From Burkholderia stabilis (GTDB lineage Bacteria; Pseudomonadota; Gammaproteobacteria; Burkholderiales; Burkholderiaceae), in contig NZ_CP016443.1 of NCBI RefSeq assembly GCF_001742165.1, positions 1,488,001-1,552,000 on the forward strand: a stretch of 64,000 nucleotides of DNA, given 5' to 3'. Shown here piece by piece: positions 51,321-61,200 of this stretch (positions are counted from its first letter, which is position 1; every line of letters starts with the position of its first letter). Both the position numbers and the translations under genes were made by a program. The notes under the pieces were generated by a model. The model was not told where the DNA came from. It ran no database searches and saw only the letters and a list, made by a program, of their open reading frames with translations.

Positions 51321-53515
51321 CAGAACTGCCCGCGCACGGTCAGCATCACGTTGCGCGGCTCCCCGTAACGGTTGTTCCAGCCCGGCTGGCTCAGGCTCAG
51401 GTAGTACTTGCGGTCGAACAGGTTGTTGACGTTGAGCGCGGCGCTCCAGTGCTTGTCATAGCGATAACCGAGCCGCAGGCTCGCGAGCGCATAACCGCCC
51501 TGGCTCATCGTCACGCCGTTCGCCTGCGCCGAGTAATTGCTCTGCACCTGCACGCCGCCGCCGACGCTCCAGCGCCGCTCCTGCCACGGCAGGTCGTAGT
51601 TGGTCCACAGCCGGAACAGGTGGCGCGGGTTCAGCAGCGGCGCGAACGAGCCGGCGTTCGCGAGGTTGTCCGCATAGCTCATCGTGTCGTACGTGTAGCT
51701 CGCCCACACGCTCCACCACGGCGTGATGCGGCCGTTCGCCTCGAACTCGAAGCCCTGGCTGCGCACGCTGCCGCCGTTCACGTAGTAGCAGCTCGGCCCC
51801 GCGCACGGATGCGCGAGGTCGACCTGCGGGTTGTTGTCGAGATCGATGCGGAACGCCGCGAGCGACACGTTGAGCTTGCCGCCCGCCAGTTCGCCCTTCA
51901 CGCCCGTCTCGTAGGTGCGCCCCTTCACCGGCGTCAGGATGCCGCCGCCCCACATCGACTTGGTCTGCGGCTGGAACACTTCCGCATAGCTCGCGTACCA
52001 CGACCAGTCGCGCGCGAAATCCCAGATCAGCCCACCGTACGGCGTGAACTGGTGGCCGGTGTTGTAGTGCGCGCCGAGGCTGTCCTGGTTCCACCAGCTC
52101 AGCCGGCCGCCGATCACGAACGTGAGCGGTTCCGCGAGCTTGATGCGGCCGAGCCCGTACACGCCCTTCTGCGAAATGTCGTTCTGCTGCGACTGCTGGT
52201 ACGGGCCGATGTCCGGTTCCGGCACGCTGCTCGGGTTCCAGCGGTACACGTTCACCGGCGTGCCGGACACGTTGCCCAGCAGCGGCGCCGTCATCTGCCC
52301 GCTGCTGCTGTTCGCGTAGGTCATCCCGAGCAGCAGCTCGTGCGTGAGCCCGAACGCATGCACAGGCCCCTGCACGTTCGCGTCGATGCTGCGGCTGTAG
52401 CTGCTGAACTGGTACGCGGCGCCGGTCAGCCTGCCGCCCGCGCCGGTCGCCGGATCGATCGCGCCGAACGAGCCCGCGTATTTCAGGTCCGAGCGCACGC
52501 TCTGGTATTCGCCGCTCACCTTCGCCTTCCAGCCGCCGCCGAGCTTCTGCTCGACCGACCCGAACGCGCGCGTCGTATCCCAGTCGAAGTGGCCCCACGC
52601 GGTGTCGAGGAAGGTCGAGCGCGACAGGCCGAGGCTCGATCCGTCGCGCGCCATCGGCACGCCGGACATGTCGGGCACGGATCGCGTCGTCTGGTACTGC
52701 GCGCCGAACGTGAGCAGCGTGTCGCGCGTCACGTCGACTTCCGTGATGCCGTAGATCGAACGCGTGTCCTGCTTCGCGTGGTCGTAGAAGAAATGGCGAT
52801 CCTCGTACGCGGCGACGAGCCGGCTGCGCACCGTGCCGGCCGCGTTGAGCGGCCCGCCGATGTCGGCCTCCGCGCGATAGCGATCCCAGCTGCCGACGCT
52901 CACGCTCGCGTTCGCGGAGAACTGGTATTGCGGCCGCTTGCGCACGAGGTTGACGGTCGCGGCCGGATTGCCCGAGCCGTGCAGCAGGCCGTTCGCGCCG
53001 CGCAGGATTTCCACGCGTTCGTACACCGAGATGTCCTGCGGCGCGCTCGCCATGTCGCCGATCACGACCGGCACGCCGTCGAATTCGAACGAATCGACCT
53101 TGAAGCCGCGCACGAAATACGCGGTGGTGAGCAGCACGTAAGGCTGCACGGTCACGCCGGCCGACTGCTGCATCACCTCGTCGAGCGAGAACAGGTTCTG
53201 CTGGTCGATCCGCTCGCGCGTCGTCACGCTGACCGACTGCGGAATCTCCCGCAACGCCAGCGGCATCTTGCCGACCGTCGCGACCGACGGATCGTCGGCG
53301 ACGCCGCGCGACGCGTTCACCGAAATCGCCTTCAGTTCGGCCGCGGCCGGCTGCGCCGCGGCCGTTTCCTTCCTGACTTCCGCGCCGGCCGCCGGCGCCG
53401 CATCGGCGAACGCCGCCGCCGGATGCGCGGCGATCAGCAAGCCGAGATACAGCGACGGACGCCAGCGTCCGCCCCTCAAACGGACAAAGCGGGCAACTCG
53501 CGCGCCCTTCGTCAT
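51320..53515 (-). CDS. fptA: ferric-pyochelin TonB-dependent receptor
   Basis: This is a 731-residue outer-membrane receptor. It has a signal peptide (cleavage near AAAFA-DA, about residue 38). The plug domain contains [60 protein letters not shown] and [10 protein letters not shown]. The barrel includes the usual [10 protein letters not shown] region and ends [11 protein letters not shown] with terminal Phe. It imports ferric pyochelin with TonB. The ATG at 53515 follows GGGAGATCG; an upstream ATG at 53548 is less likely. A strong Fur box lies 52 bp upstream of the start. It heads an operon with the small membrane protein, PepSY and fptX genes. Confidence 0.95.
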   Translation of the reverse strand: MTKGARVARFVRLRGGRWRPSLYLGLLIAAHPAAAFADAAPAAGAEVRKETAAAQPAAAELKAISVNASRGVADDPSVATVGKMPLALREIPQSVSVTTRERIDQQNLFSLDEVMQQSAGVTVQPYVLLTTAYFVRGFKVDSFEFDGVPVVIGDMASAPQDISVYERVEILRGANGLLHGSGNPAATVNLVRKRPQYQFSANASVSVGSWDRYRAEADIGGPLNAAGTVRSRLVAAYEDRHFFYDHAKQDTRSIYGITEVDVTRDTLLTFGAQYQTTRSVPDMSGVPMARDGSSLGLSRSTFLDTAWGHFDWDTTRAFGSVEQKLGGGWKAKVSGEYQSVRSDLKYAGSFGAIDPATGAGGRLTGAAYQFSSYSRSIDANVQGPVHAFGLTHELLLGMTYANSSSGQMTAPLLGNVSGTPVNVYRWNPSSVPEPDIGPYQQSQQNDISQKGVYGLGRIKLAEPLTFVIGGRLSWWNQDSLGAHYNTGHQFTPYGGLIWDFARDWSWYASYAEVFQPQTKSMWGGGILTPVKGRTYETGVKGELAGGKLNVSLAAFRIDLDNNPQVDLAHPCAGPSCYYVNGGSVRSQGFEFEANGRITPWWSVWASYTYDTMSYADNLANAGSFAPLLNPRHLFRLWTNYDLPWQERRWSVGGGVQVQSNYSAQANGVTMSQGGYALASLRLGYRYDKHWSAALNVNNLFDRKYYLSLSQPGWNNRYGEPRNVMLTVRGQF

Positions 53516-53566
53516 CGATCTCCCAGGTCCCAGCACCTCGTACCGCATTCACGCCCCCGCATTTCG

Positions 53567-53595
53567 TATTTGATAATCATTCTCATTATCAAATA
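53567..53595. promoter_or_regulatory. Fur box upstream of fptA
   Basis: Perfect 11-base arms TATTTGATAAT and ATTATCAAATA flank a 7-base centre. The inner 19 bases (53572-53590), GATAATCATTCTCATTATC, match the Fur consensus closely. The site is placed to overlap the fptA promoter and would give iron repression of the uptake operon. Confidence 0.92.
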
Positions 53596-53668
53596 GAACC
53601 GACGGGCGATTTTTCGATCGAGGGCCTTTTCCTATCGATTCCGGGCACACCGGCCCGAATTGTTCACG

Positions 53669-55432
53669 TCAGTGTGCGGATTCGGCCGATCCGGCTTCCG
53701 CTTCCGCCTCGGCGGGCGGCGGCCCGTCGTGCGGGCGCCCCGCCCGGGCGAACGTCGCGTACCACGCGTCCGCCGCGACGAGCTGCGCGTGCGTGCCGGT
53801 CGCCCGCACGCGGCCCGCGTCGAGCACGACGATCGTGTCGGCCGCCGCCGCGAGTGCCGGCTGGTGCGTGACGACGATCCGCGTGCGCTGCCCGCGCATC
53901 GCGACGAGGCTGTCGCGCACCTGCCGCGCGCTGAATTCGTCGAGGCTCGCGGTCGGTTCGTCGAACATCAGCACTGGCGCGCGCGCCAGCAGCGCACGCG
54001 CGAGGCATGCGCGCTGGCGCTGCCCGCCCGACAGCAACTGGCCGCCCGGCCCCACGTCGGTATCGAGCCCGTCGGGCAGCCGCTCGGCGTCGCACAGCAG
54101 GCCGACCGCGTCCAGCGCGGCACGCAGTTCGGCATCGGTCGCGTCGGGGCGGCCCATCCGCACGTTCCACGCCAGGCTGCCGCGAAACAGCCCGTTGTCC
54201 TGGAACACGAGGTTGCGCGTCGCGGCGAGCGTCGCTTCGCTCAGGTGCCGCACGTCGGAACGGCCGAGCAGCACGCGCCCGGCGCATGGATCGTCGAGCC
54301 GCGCGAGCAGGCCGAGCAGCGTGCTCTTGCCTGCGCCCGTGGGGCCGACGATCGCGACGAAGCCGCCCGCCGGGCAATGCAGGTCGACGCCGTCGAGCAG
54401 CGTCGCGCCGGCGGCCGACCGGTAGCCGACGCGCACCGCGTCGACGCTCGCATCGTGCGCCTGCGTGCCGCGCTCGGGGCTGTCGAAACGCGCCGCGTGC
54501 AGCACCGCGAGCACCGTGTCGAGCGCGCGCCAGCCGCCGCGCAACGCCTGGTCGAGCTGCGTGAGTTGCGCGAGCGGCTCGATGAAGCGCACGAGCAGCA
54601 CGAGCACCGCGACGGCCGTCGCGGCATCGAGCCGGCCCGACGCGACGGCCCATGCGCCGCCGAGCAGCATCGCGACGAATACGCCCTGCACCGCGCCCGC
54701 GAAACCGAGTTCGATCGGCAACGAGCGCCGCATCAGCGCGCGCGTGCGGCGATGCTGTTCGTCGAACGCGCGCTGCAACGCTTCGCGCGCTTCACCTTCC
54801 TGGCCCGCGAAGCGCAGCAGCCCCTGATGTGCGGCGAACGTCTGGAGTTGCACGGCCATGTCGCGATCGCCGGCCGCACGCGATTGTTCGAACGCGAGCG
54901 TGCGTGCGCCGCCGCGCTCCAGCAGCGCGAACAACAGCACGGCCGCGGCCGCCAGGCACAGCGCGATGCGCCAGTCGATCCACGCGAGCCCCGCGACGAC
55001 CGCCAGCGGCGTGACGACCGCACCGATCAGCGGCCCGAGCAGATGCGCGGGAATCCCCATCGCCTGCATCACGGGCCCGCGCAGCAGCCCGGCCGGATGG
55101 CTGTCGCGCACCGTCTGCCACGACGCGACGCGCGGCAGGTGCTGCACGAGGCGCTCGACGAGCCCGACGGCCAGCGCACCGCCCGCGCGATAACCGCCGA
55201 GCTGCGCGACGTACAGCACGAGCGCATGACACAGCGTCAGCACGCCGAGCGCGACGGCCCAGTGCAGCACAGCCGCATGCGCGCCGCCAAACCACGCGCG
55301 GATCAGCGGCACGAGCAGCAGCCCGCACGCGCCGTCGAGCAGCGCGGCGGCGCTCGCCCAGCCGACGCCGCGCCACAGTGCGCGCTGCGTGTCGCTCGGC
55401 AGGCACTGCAAACGTTTGAGCAAGCTCGTCAT
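53669..55432 (-). CDS. pchI: ABC transporter (membrane-ATPase fusion) of the pyochelin cluster
   Basis: This is a 587-residue half-transporter. Six membrane helices occupy about residues 20-310. The ATPase domain has Walker A IVGPTGAGKST, signature LLSGGQRQRACL, Walker B VLMFDEP, and the switch His in VVTHQPAL. With PchH it forms a heterodimeric exporter-type ABC system conserved beside pchEFG. Its role in pyochelin traffic has been uncertain in Pseudomonas. The start overlaps the pchH stop by four bases. It is the last gene of the operon; the fptA Fur box lies 74 bp beyond its stop. Confidence 0.92.
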   Translation of the reverse strand: MTSLLKRLQCLPSDTQRALWRGVGWASAAALLDGACGLLLVPLIRAWFGGAHAAVLHWAVALGVLTLCHALVLYVAQLGGYRAGGALAVGLVERLVQHLPRVASWQTVRDSHPAGLLRGPVMQAMGIPAHLLGPLIGAVVTPLAVVAGLAWIDWRIALCLAAAAVLLFALLERGGARTLAFEQSRAAGDRDMAVQLQTFAAHQGLLRFAGQEGEAREALQRAFDEQHRRTRALMRRSLPIELGFAGAVQGVFVAMLLGGAWAVASGRLDAATAVAVLVLLVRFIEPLAQLTQLDQALRGGWRALDTVLAVLHAARFDSPERGTQAHDASVDAVRVGYRSAAGATLLDGVDLHCPAGGFVAIVGPTGAGKSTLLGLLARLDDPCAGRVLLGRSDVRHLSEATLAATRNLVFQDNGLFRGSLAWNVRMGRPDATDAELRAALDAVGLLCDAERLPDGLDTDVGPGGQLLSGGQRQRACLARALLARAPVLMFDEPTASLDEFSARQVRDSLVAMRGQRTRIVVTHQPALAAAADTIVVLDAGRVRATGTHAQLVAADAWYATFARAGRPHDGPPPAEAEAEAGSAESAH

Positions 55433-57153
55433 CGTGCGGCCTCCTCGTGTGCCGCGCCGCGTTCGCTCCACAACCGCGCATACAGCCCGCGCGCGGCGAG
55501 CAGCGCCGCATGCGTGCCGCGCTCGACGATGCACCCGCGATCCATCACGAGAATCTGGTCCGCATGCCGGATCGCGTCGAGATCGTGACTGACGATCACG
55601 CGCGTGCGCACCTCGCCGCGCAGCGCGTTACGCAACGCGCGCGCGGTTTGCGGATCGAGCGCCGACGCCGGCTCGTCGAGCAGCAGCAACGGCGCGCGCG
55701 ACAGCAATGCACGCGCGATCGACAGCCGCTGAAGCTCGCCGCCGGACAGGCGCACATCGCGCCCACATATGCAGTCGTAGCCGCCCGGCAGCGCGTCGAT
55801 GCGCTCGTCGAGACAGGCCGCGCGCGCAGCCGCACGAATCTCGTCGCGGCTGGCATCGGGCCGGTACAGCGCGATGTTCGCGGCGATCGACACGTCGAGC
55901 GCAGTCGCCTGCTGGAACACCATCGCGACCTGCTCGCGCCGCGTAGACGATGCGAGCAGGCGCAGATCGGCGCCGCCGAGCCGCACCGCGCCGCGATCCG
56001 GGTCCATGAAACGCGCGAGCAGCATCAGCAGCGTGCTCTTGCCCGCGCCCGACGGCCCGATGATCGCGGTGGTCGTGCCGGCCGCGATCGTCGCGTCGAT
56101 GTCGCGCAGGATCGGCGCGCCGTCGATGTCGACGCTCGCGCCGCACAGCTCGACCGACGCATCGCGCGGCACCCGCGCCGCGCGCTCGGCAGGCTCCGGC
56201 AAGCCCGGCTGCGCGAGCAGCGCATCGAGGCGCGCGGCGGCCGCGCGCGCTTCGAGCAGCGCATCGGCGCCGTGGCCGAGCGCGCGCACCGGCGCCGCGA
56301 CCGCCCAGATCAGCAGCGCGAACGTACACAGTTCACCGACCGGCAACCGCCCGGCCGTGAGCCATGTCGCACCGAACACCGTCCACGCGAGCAGGAACGG
56401 TGTGCCGAGCAGCACCTGCGTGCATGCGCCGGGCCCGCCGACGCGGCCGACCCACGCAAAAAACGCCTGCGCGAAGCCCCGGGTCGACGCCAGTGCGGCC
56501 GCCTCGATGCCGGCGCCCGGATACTGCCGCACGAGCGCCGGATTCTGCGCGAGCTGCGCGTAATCGCCCATCAGCCGTTCGAGCGCCGCATTGCGCGCCA
56601 TGAAGGCGGGCGCGAACCGCGCCGAACGCATCCAGCGAAACAGCGCGGCGCCGGCCGCGAGCGGCACGAGCGCGAACGCGAGCAGCGCGGGATTCAGGTA
56701 AAGCAGGCACGCGAGCGCCGCGCACGGCACGACGACGAGCTGCGTGACGTCGGCCGGCGCATGGGCGACGAGCTGGTGCAGCGCGCGCACGTCCTGGTCG
56801 ACATGACGCGCGACGCGATCGCTGCCCGCACGCGCGAACCAGCCGAGCGGCAAGCGTTGCAGATGATCGGCGAGACGCTTGCGCAAACGGTCGCCGAGAT
56901 CGGCGTCGACACGGTGCGTGAGATGCAGCGCGACCGTCTGCCCGCCGAGCCACAACACGCTGGCCGCCACGGCCGCGACGAGCCAGCCGCGCGCCGCGGC
57001 GTCGAGCTGCGCGGTCATGCGCCATGCGTCGGCGATCCGCCCGAGCGCGAGCCACGGCACGAGCGACGCGACACCCGCCAGCGCCTGCAGCGCGACCGCC
57101 GTCGTGAGCGGCACCGCGAACGGCCGCAACATCGTGAACAACGGCCGCTTCAT
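55429..57153 (-). CDS. pchH: ABC transporter (membrane-ATPase fusion) of the pyochelin cluster
   Basis: This 574-residue partner of PchI has N-terminal transmembrane helices beginning MLRPFAVPLTTAVALQALAG. The ATPase domain has Walker A IIGPSGAGKST, signature VRLSGGELQRLSI, Walker B LLLLDEP and switch VIVSHDLDAI. Both half-sites look intact. The start overlaps the pchG stop by four bases (57150-57153) and the stop overlaps pchI likewise, so the three genes are coupled. Confidence 0.92.
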   Translation of the reverse strand: MKRPLFTMLRPFAVPLTTAVALQALAGVASLVPWLALGRIADAWRMTAQLDAAARGWLVAAVAASVLWLGGQTVALHLTHRVDADLGDRLRKRLADHLQRLPLGWFARAGSDRVARHVDQDVRALHQLVAHAPADVTQLVVVPCAALACLLYLNPALLAFALVPLAAGAALFRWMRSARFAPAFMARNAALERLMGDYAQLAQNPALVRQYPGAGIEAAALASTRGFAQAFFAWVGRVGGPGACTQVLLGTPFLLAWTVFGATWLTAGRLPVGELCTFALLIWAVAAPVRALGHGADALLEARAAAARLDALLAQPGLPEPAERAARVPRDASVELCGASVDIDGAPILRDIDATIAAGTTTAIIGPSGAGKSTLLMLLARFMDPDRGAVRLGGADLRLLASSTRREQVAMVFQQATALDVSIAANIALYRPDASRDEIRAAARAACLDERIDALPGGYDCICGRDVRLSGGELQRLSIARALLSRAPLLLLDEPASALDPQTARALRNALRGEVRTRVIVSHDLDAIRHADQILVMDRGCIVERGTHAALLAARGLYARLWSERGAAHEEAAR

Positions 57154-58202
57154 GCCGCACGCTCCAGCAGCATGCCGAGCGTCGCCGCGCGCGCGTCGCC
57201 CGGCGGTTGTTCCGGAAAACCGAGCTGCGCGGTCAGTTGCTGCCACACGCGCGTCACGTCGATGCTGCGCTGGTTGCACGCATGCAGCCCTTCGCCGGAC
57301 ACGAGCCGGTCGACCGCACGCACGGCCGCTTGCGGCCAGCAGCGCGCATGAATCTCGCCCCATGTGTCTTGCGCATCGTCGCAAATCTGGATGCTCGGCA
57401 TGTCGTCGCCTGCCGGGTCGCCGAAGATCGGGAACAGTCCGTTCTCGTCCGCGGCCGGTTCGCGCAGCGCGGGCGCCCACCACAGCGGGCCGTGCGGCGA
57501 TGCGAGCGTCCACGTACCGGCGTCGGTCGTCAGCGCGATGCTGAACAGCACGCTCATCCGGCCGTCGTCGGCCGCGGCCATCTCGTTGTGCACGCGCAGC
57601 GACACCGGCGTTTCCGCGAGCACCATCGCGCATTCGCGCATCGACGACAGCGCCGGCCCGATCGGCTCGACCGACCACGGGCCCACGCCGCGCAGCGCGG
57701 CTGCGAGCACGTCGAGCGCCGCGAAACTCGCCTGCACCGAGCACACGACATCCGCATGCACGGGGGTGCTCGTTTCATGCAGCCGTCGCGCGACCGCGAT
57801 GAAACGCCCGACGACCGGCAGGTTCGGATAGAAGCTGTTGAGCAGGCAGCGGCGGCCATGACGCGACGCTGTGCGCAGCACCGAGTCCCATTCGTCGGGC
57901 AGCAGCGGATGCTCGATCACGACGTCGATCCCGCGTTCGAGCAGCCGGCACGCGAGCGCGGCCCCTTCCGCGCCGCGCGCCGCACCGCCGACCGCGACGC
58001 ACGCGACGCGCACGTCGTCCGGCAGCGCTTCCGGGCGGTCGAACACGGGCGCGCCGACACGCGCAGCGAGCGCGGCCGTGCGCGCACTGCCCTGCCCGAG
58101 GATGCCGGCGACGTGATACGCGCCGGAAGCGGCCAGGCCCGCCGCATAGAACTGACCGAAACGAGAGCCGGCCACGACGACCGGCAACGGGTGAACCTTC
58201 AT
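57150..58202 (-). CDS. pchG: pyochelin thiazoline reductase
   Basis: This 350-residue NAD(P)H-dependent reductase has an N-terminal Rossmann segment (VVVAGSRFGQFYAAGLAASG) and the dehydrogenase-like ERGIDVVIEHPLLPDEW region. Its family is the PchG/Irp3 thiazolinyl imide reductases. It reduces the second thiazoline ring to a thiazolidine on PchF during pyochelin assembly. It overlaps pchF and pchH by four bases at either end. Confidence 0.93.
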   Translation of the reverse strand: MKVHPLPVVVAGSRFGQFYAAGLAASGAYHVAGILGQGSARTAALAARVGAPVFDRPEALPDDVRVACVAVGGAARGAEGAALACRLLERGIDVVIEHPLLPDEWDSVLRTASRHGRRCLLNSFYPNLPVVGRFIAVARRLHETSTPVHADVVCSVQASFAALDVLAAALRGVGPWSVEPIGPALSSMRECAMVLAETPVSLRVHNEMAAADDGRMSVLFSIALTTDAGTWTLASPHGPLWWAPALREPAADENGLFPIFGDPAGDDMPSIQICDDAQDTWGEIHARCWPQAAVRAVDRLVSGEGLHACNQRSIDVTRVWQQLTAQLGFPEQPPGDARAATLGMLLERAA

Positions 58203-61200
58203 CGCGCCTCCTTCAGGCGGGTGTCGACGAACGCAGCGTTCAGGCAGTCGAAATGACCGCCGGGGATATCGACGGCCGTGATGCCGCCGAGCGCCTGCCG
58301 CGTCCAGTAATCAGTGAGTGCCGCGCGCTGCTGCGGAATCAGCGGATTGCAGCGCTCGGGCACGAACAGCCGCAGCGCGCCGGCATACGGTGCGTCGCCG
58401 GCCCAATGACTCGCCTGCACCGAATGCATGAAGAGCCGGTACAGCCGTTCGCGCTCGTCGAGCAGCGGATGCGCGACCGCGTCCTGCATCGACAGACCGG
58501 CCGCTGCGCGCAACACGCGAGCGCGCAGCGCATCGAGCGGCTCGCAGCGATCGCCGAAGATCTCGAGCTGCGCCTGCAGGCTGCCCGGCGCGAGCCGCGC
58601 CGGGTCGGCCTTCAATGCGTCGGCGAGCGCGTCGGCCAGCACGTACGTTTCCGGAAAACCGAGCGCGTCGAGCGGCAGCCCGAGCGTGGCCGCGAAGTTG
58701 AACAGCACGAGCCGCTCGTCCTCGATCAGGTACGGAATCCGGTAGCTCGACACGATGTCGAGCGTGCGCACCGCGACGCCGAGCTGCACCAGCGATTTCG
58801 CCATTTCGAGCGCGACCAGCCCGCCCGAGCAGTAGCCGAGCACGTCGACCTCGCGCACGCCGGAGCGCCACAGCGCATTCGCGTAACGCCGGCCGAGCGT
58901 TGCGTTCAGGTGGCGTGCGGGTAGATCGAGATAATCCTGCGCGTCGCGCACCGCGAAGCCGAGTACGGGGCCGAGCCGCGCGAGCGCCAGCATGACCGGC
59001 CGGTACGCGTGCACGGTGCCGAGACCTTCGTGGACGATCACGCGCGGCACGCCGTCGCCCGGCGCGAGCGGAATCGGACGCACGTCGGCGCGCACACGCG
59101 GCGCGGGCGCATGCACGACAGTCGATGCTTGCATCGTGCGCGGCGCGGCAGGCGTAGCGGACGACGCGGTGTCCGCGTCGCGCAGGCATTGCGCGAACGC
59201 AGCCGGGGTCGGCTGTGCGAGCACCCAGCGCAGCAGCCGGTCGAACGGATGCGCCTGCGCGAGCGGTTCCTCGCTGCGCAGCCGCGACACGAGTTGCGCG
59301 ATCAGCAACGAATCGCCGCCCGCGGCAAAGAAGTCCTGATCCGGCGTGACGTTGCGCGTATCGAGCACCGTCTCCCACAGTCCGACCAGCCGCGCGAGCA
59401 GCGGATCGGATGCCTGTGCCGCCGCCGGACGGACGACCGCCGGCTCCGGTTCGCGAATGTCGGCGATGCCGGCCAGCGTGCGGCGGTCGATCTTGCCGTT
59501 CGCGGTCACCGGCAGGCGTTCGAGCACGCGCAGTTGCGACGGCACCATGTAGCCCGGTACGCGCTCCGAAACGAACGCGAGCAACGCGTCCGGCGCGATG
59601 CGTGCCGCGCCGCGCTTCACGTGCGCGAGCAGGATGTCGTAGCCGAGCGCATCGAGCGGCGTCTCGGCCGCCACGCACCCGAGTGCGCGATCGCCGTCGT
59701 TCGCCTGCAGCCATTCGAGCCACTGCGCGCGCGGCACGAACAGCCGCGATGCCGACGCGCGCGCGTCATCCGGCGTCTCCATCATCAGCGCCTGGCTGAT
59801 GCTGATTTCCGGATGTTCCGCCGTCAGTTCCTGGATCACCCACCACGCATCCGGCGCCGACAGCGTGCGCAGCCCCGCGATCAGCGCGACCGTATCGCGC
59901 GCGTTGTTCAGCGCGCCGGAGCTGATCGTCAGGTCGACCGAATGCGGCGCGATGCCCTGCGCGTCGAGCGGCGCGTTCATGTCGAATCGCACGAACCGCA
60001 TCCACGGATACGCGGCGAAACGCTCGCGCGCAGCCGCGAGGAAGTAGCTCGACACGTCGCTGAACAGGTAGTCGATTCGCGTGCCCGCTTCGACGAGCGG
60101 CGCAAGCGCGTCGACGATCGCACGCGTCGCCGCGGCCGTGCCCGCGCCGATTTCGAGAATCCGCCACGCACGCTGCGGCTCGCGCGCGACGATCGCGCGC
60201 ACGGCCTGCGCCATCCCGCGATGCAGCGCACGTGCATGTTCGCCGTTGCTGTACATCGCGTCGGCGATATGCGATGCGCCCTCCGGGAACATCAGGCCGG
60301 CGGGCGACACGCTGCCGTCCACCTGCGCGTCGAGGCATCCGGCGCTGTCGCGGAAGTAGTCGATGAGGACGGCCGGCCACAGGTCGGGCGGCGCATCGTG
60401 CGCGAACGCGTTCCAGCTTGCGTGCGCGTCGGCGTGGCCCGTGTGGTCGGCGTCGGGGCGCACGCGCCACCCGCCTTCGTCGTCCGCATGCAGCACACCG
60501 TGTGCGCAGAGCATCGCGAGCCAGTGGCGCAGCAGATGCTGCCGTGTCGTCGGCACGCGCAACCGCTCGCATAACGTCGCAAGGTCGGTCGACGTGTCGG
60601 CCATCAGACCGCCCGCCGGCACGATCCAGCCGGCCAGCGACGCGACGCATGCCGCTTCGAGCTGCGCAACCGATCGCGACACGTCCGCGTGCGCGGGCCA
60701 GCGCGCGGCGTCGAACGCTTCGCGCACGTGCGCCGCAACCTCGTGCAGCGTGTCGTCCTGCTCGGGAGAAGCCAACTCCGTGCCGTGCAACGCCACGAAG
60801 CTCGCAAGCCGGCGCTCCGCACCTTCGCCGAGCACGATCGTCGTCGCCGCGCCGACGAGCGGATGCGCATTCAATGCCGCATCGATCTCGGCCAGCTCGA
60901 TCCGGTAGCCGCGAATCTTCACCTGGTCGTCCTGCCGCCCGAGGAACTCGAGCGAACCGTCCACCCGCACGCGGCCGAGATCGCCGGTGCGGTAGAGCCG
61001 CCGCCCGTCGCGATGCCGGATGAAGCGCTCGGCCGTTCGCACGGGATCGTTCGCGTAGCCGCTCGCGAGCCCGACGCCGCCGATATGAATCTCGCCGCGC
61101 ACGCCGGGCGGGCACGCGCGGCCGAGCGCGTCGAGCACTTCCATCGTCTGCCCGGTCAGCGCGCGGCCGTACGGAATGCTCGCGAGCTGCGTGTCTTCCG

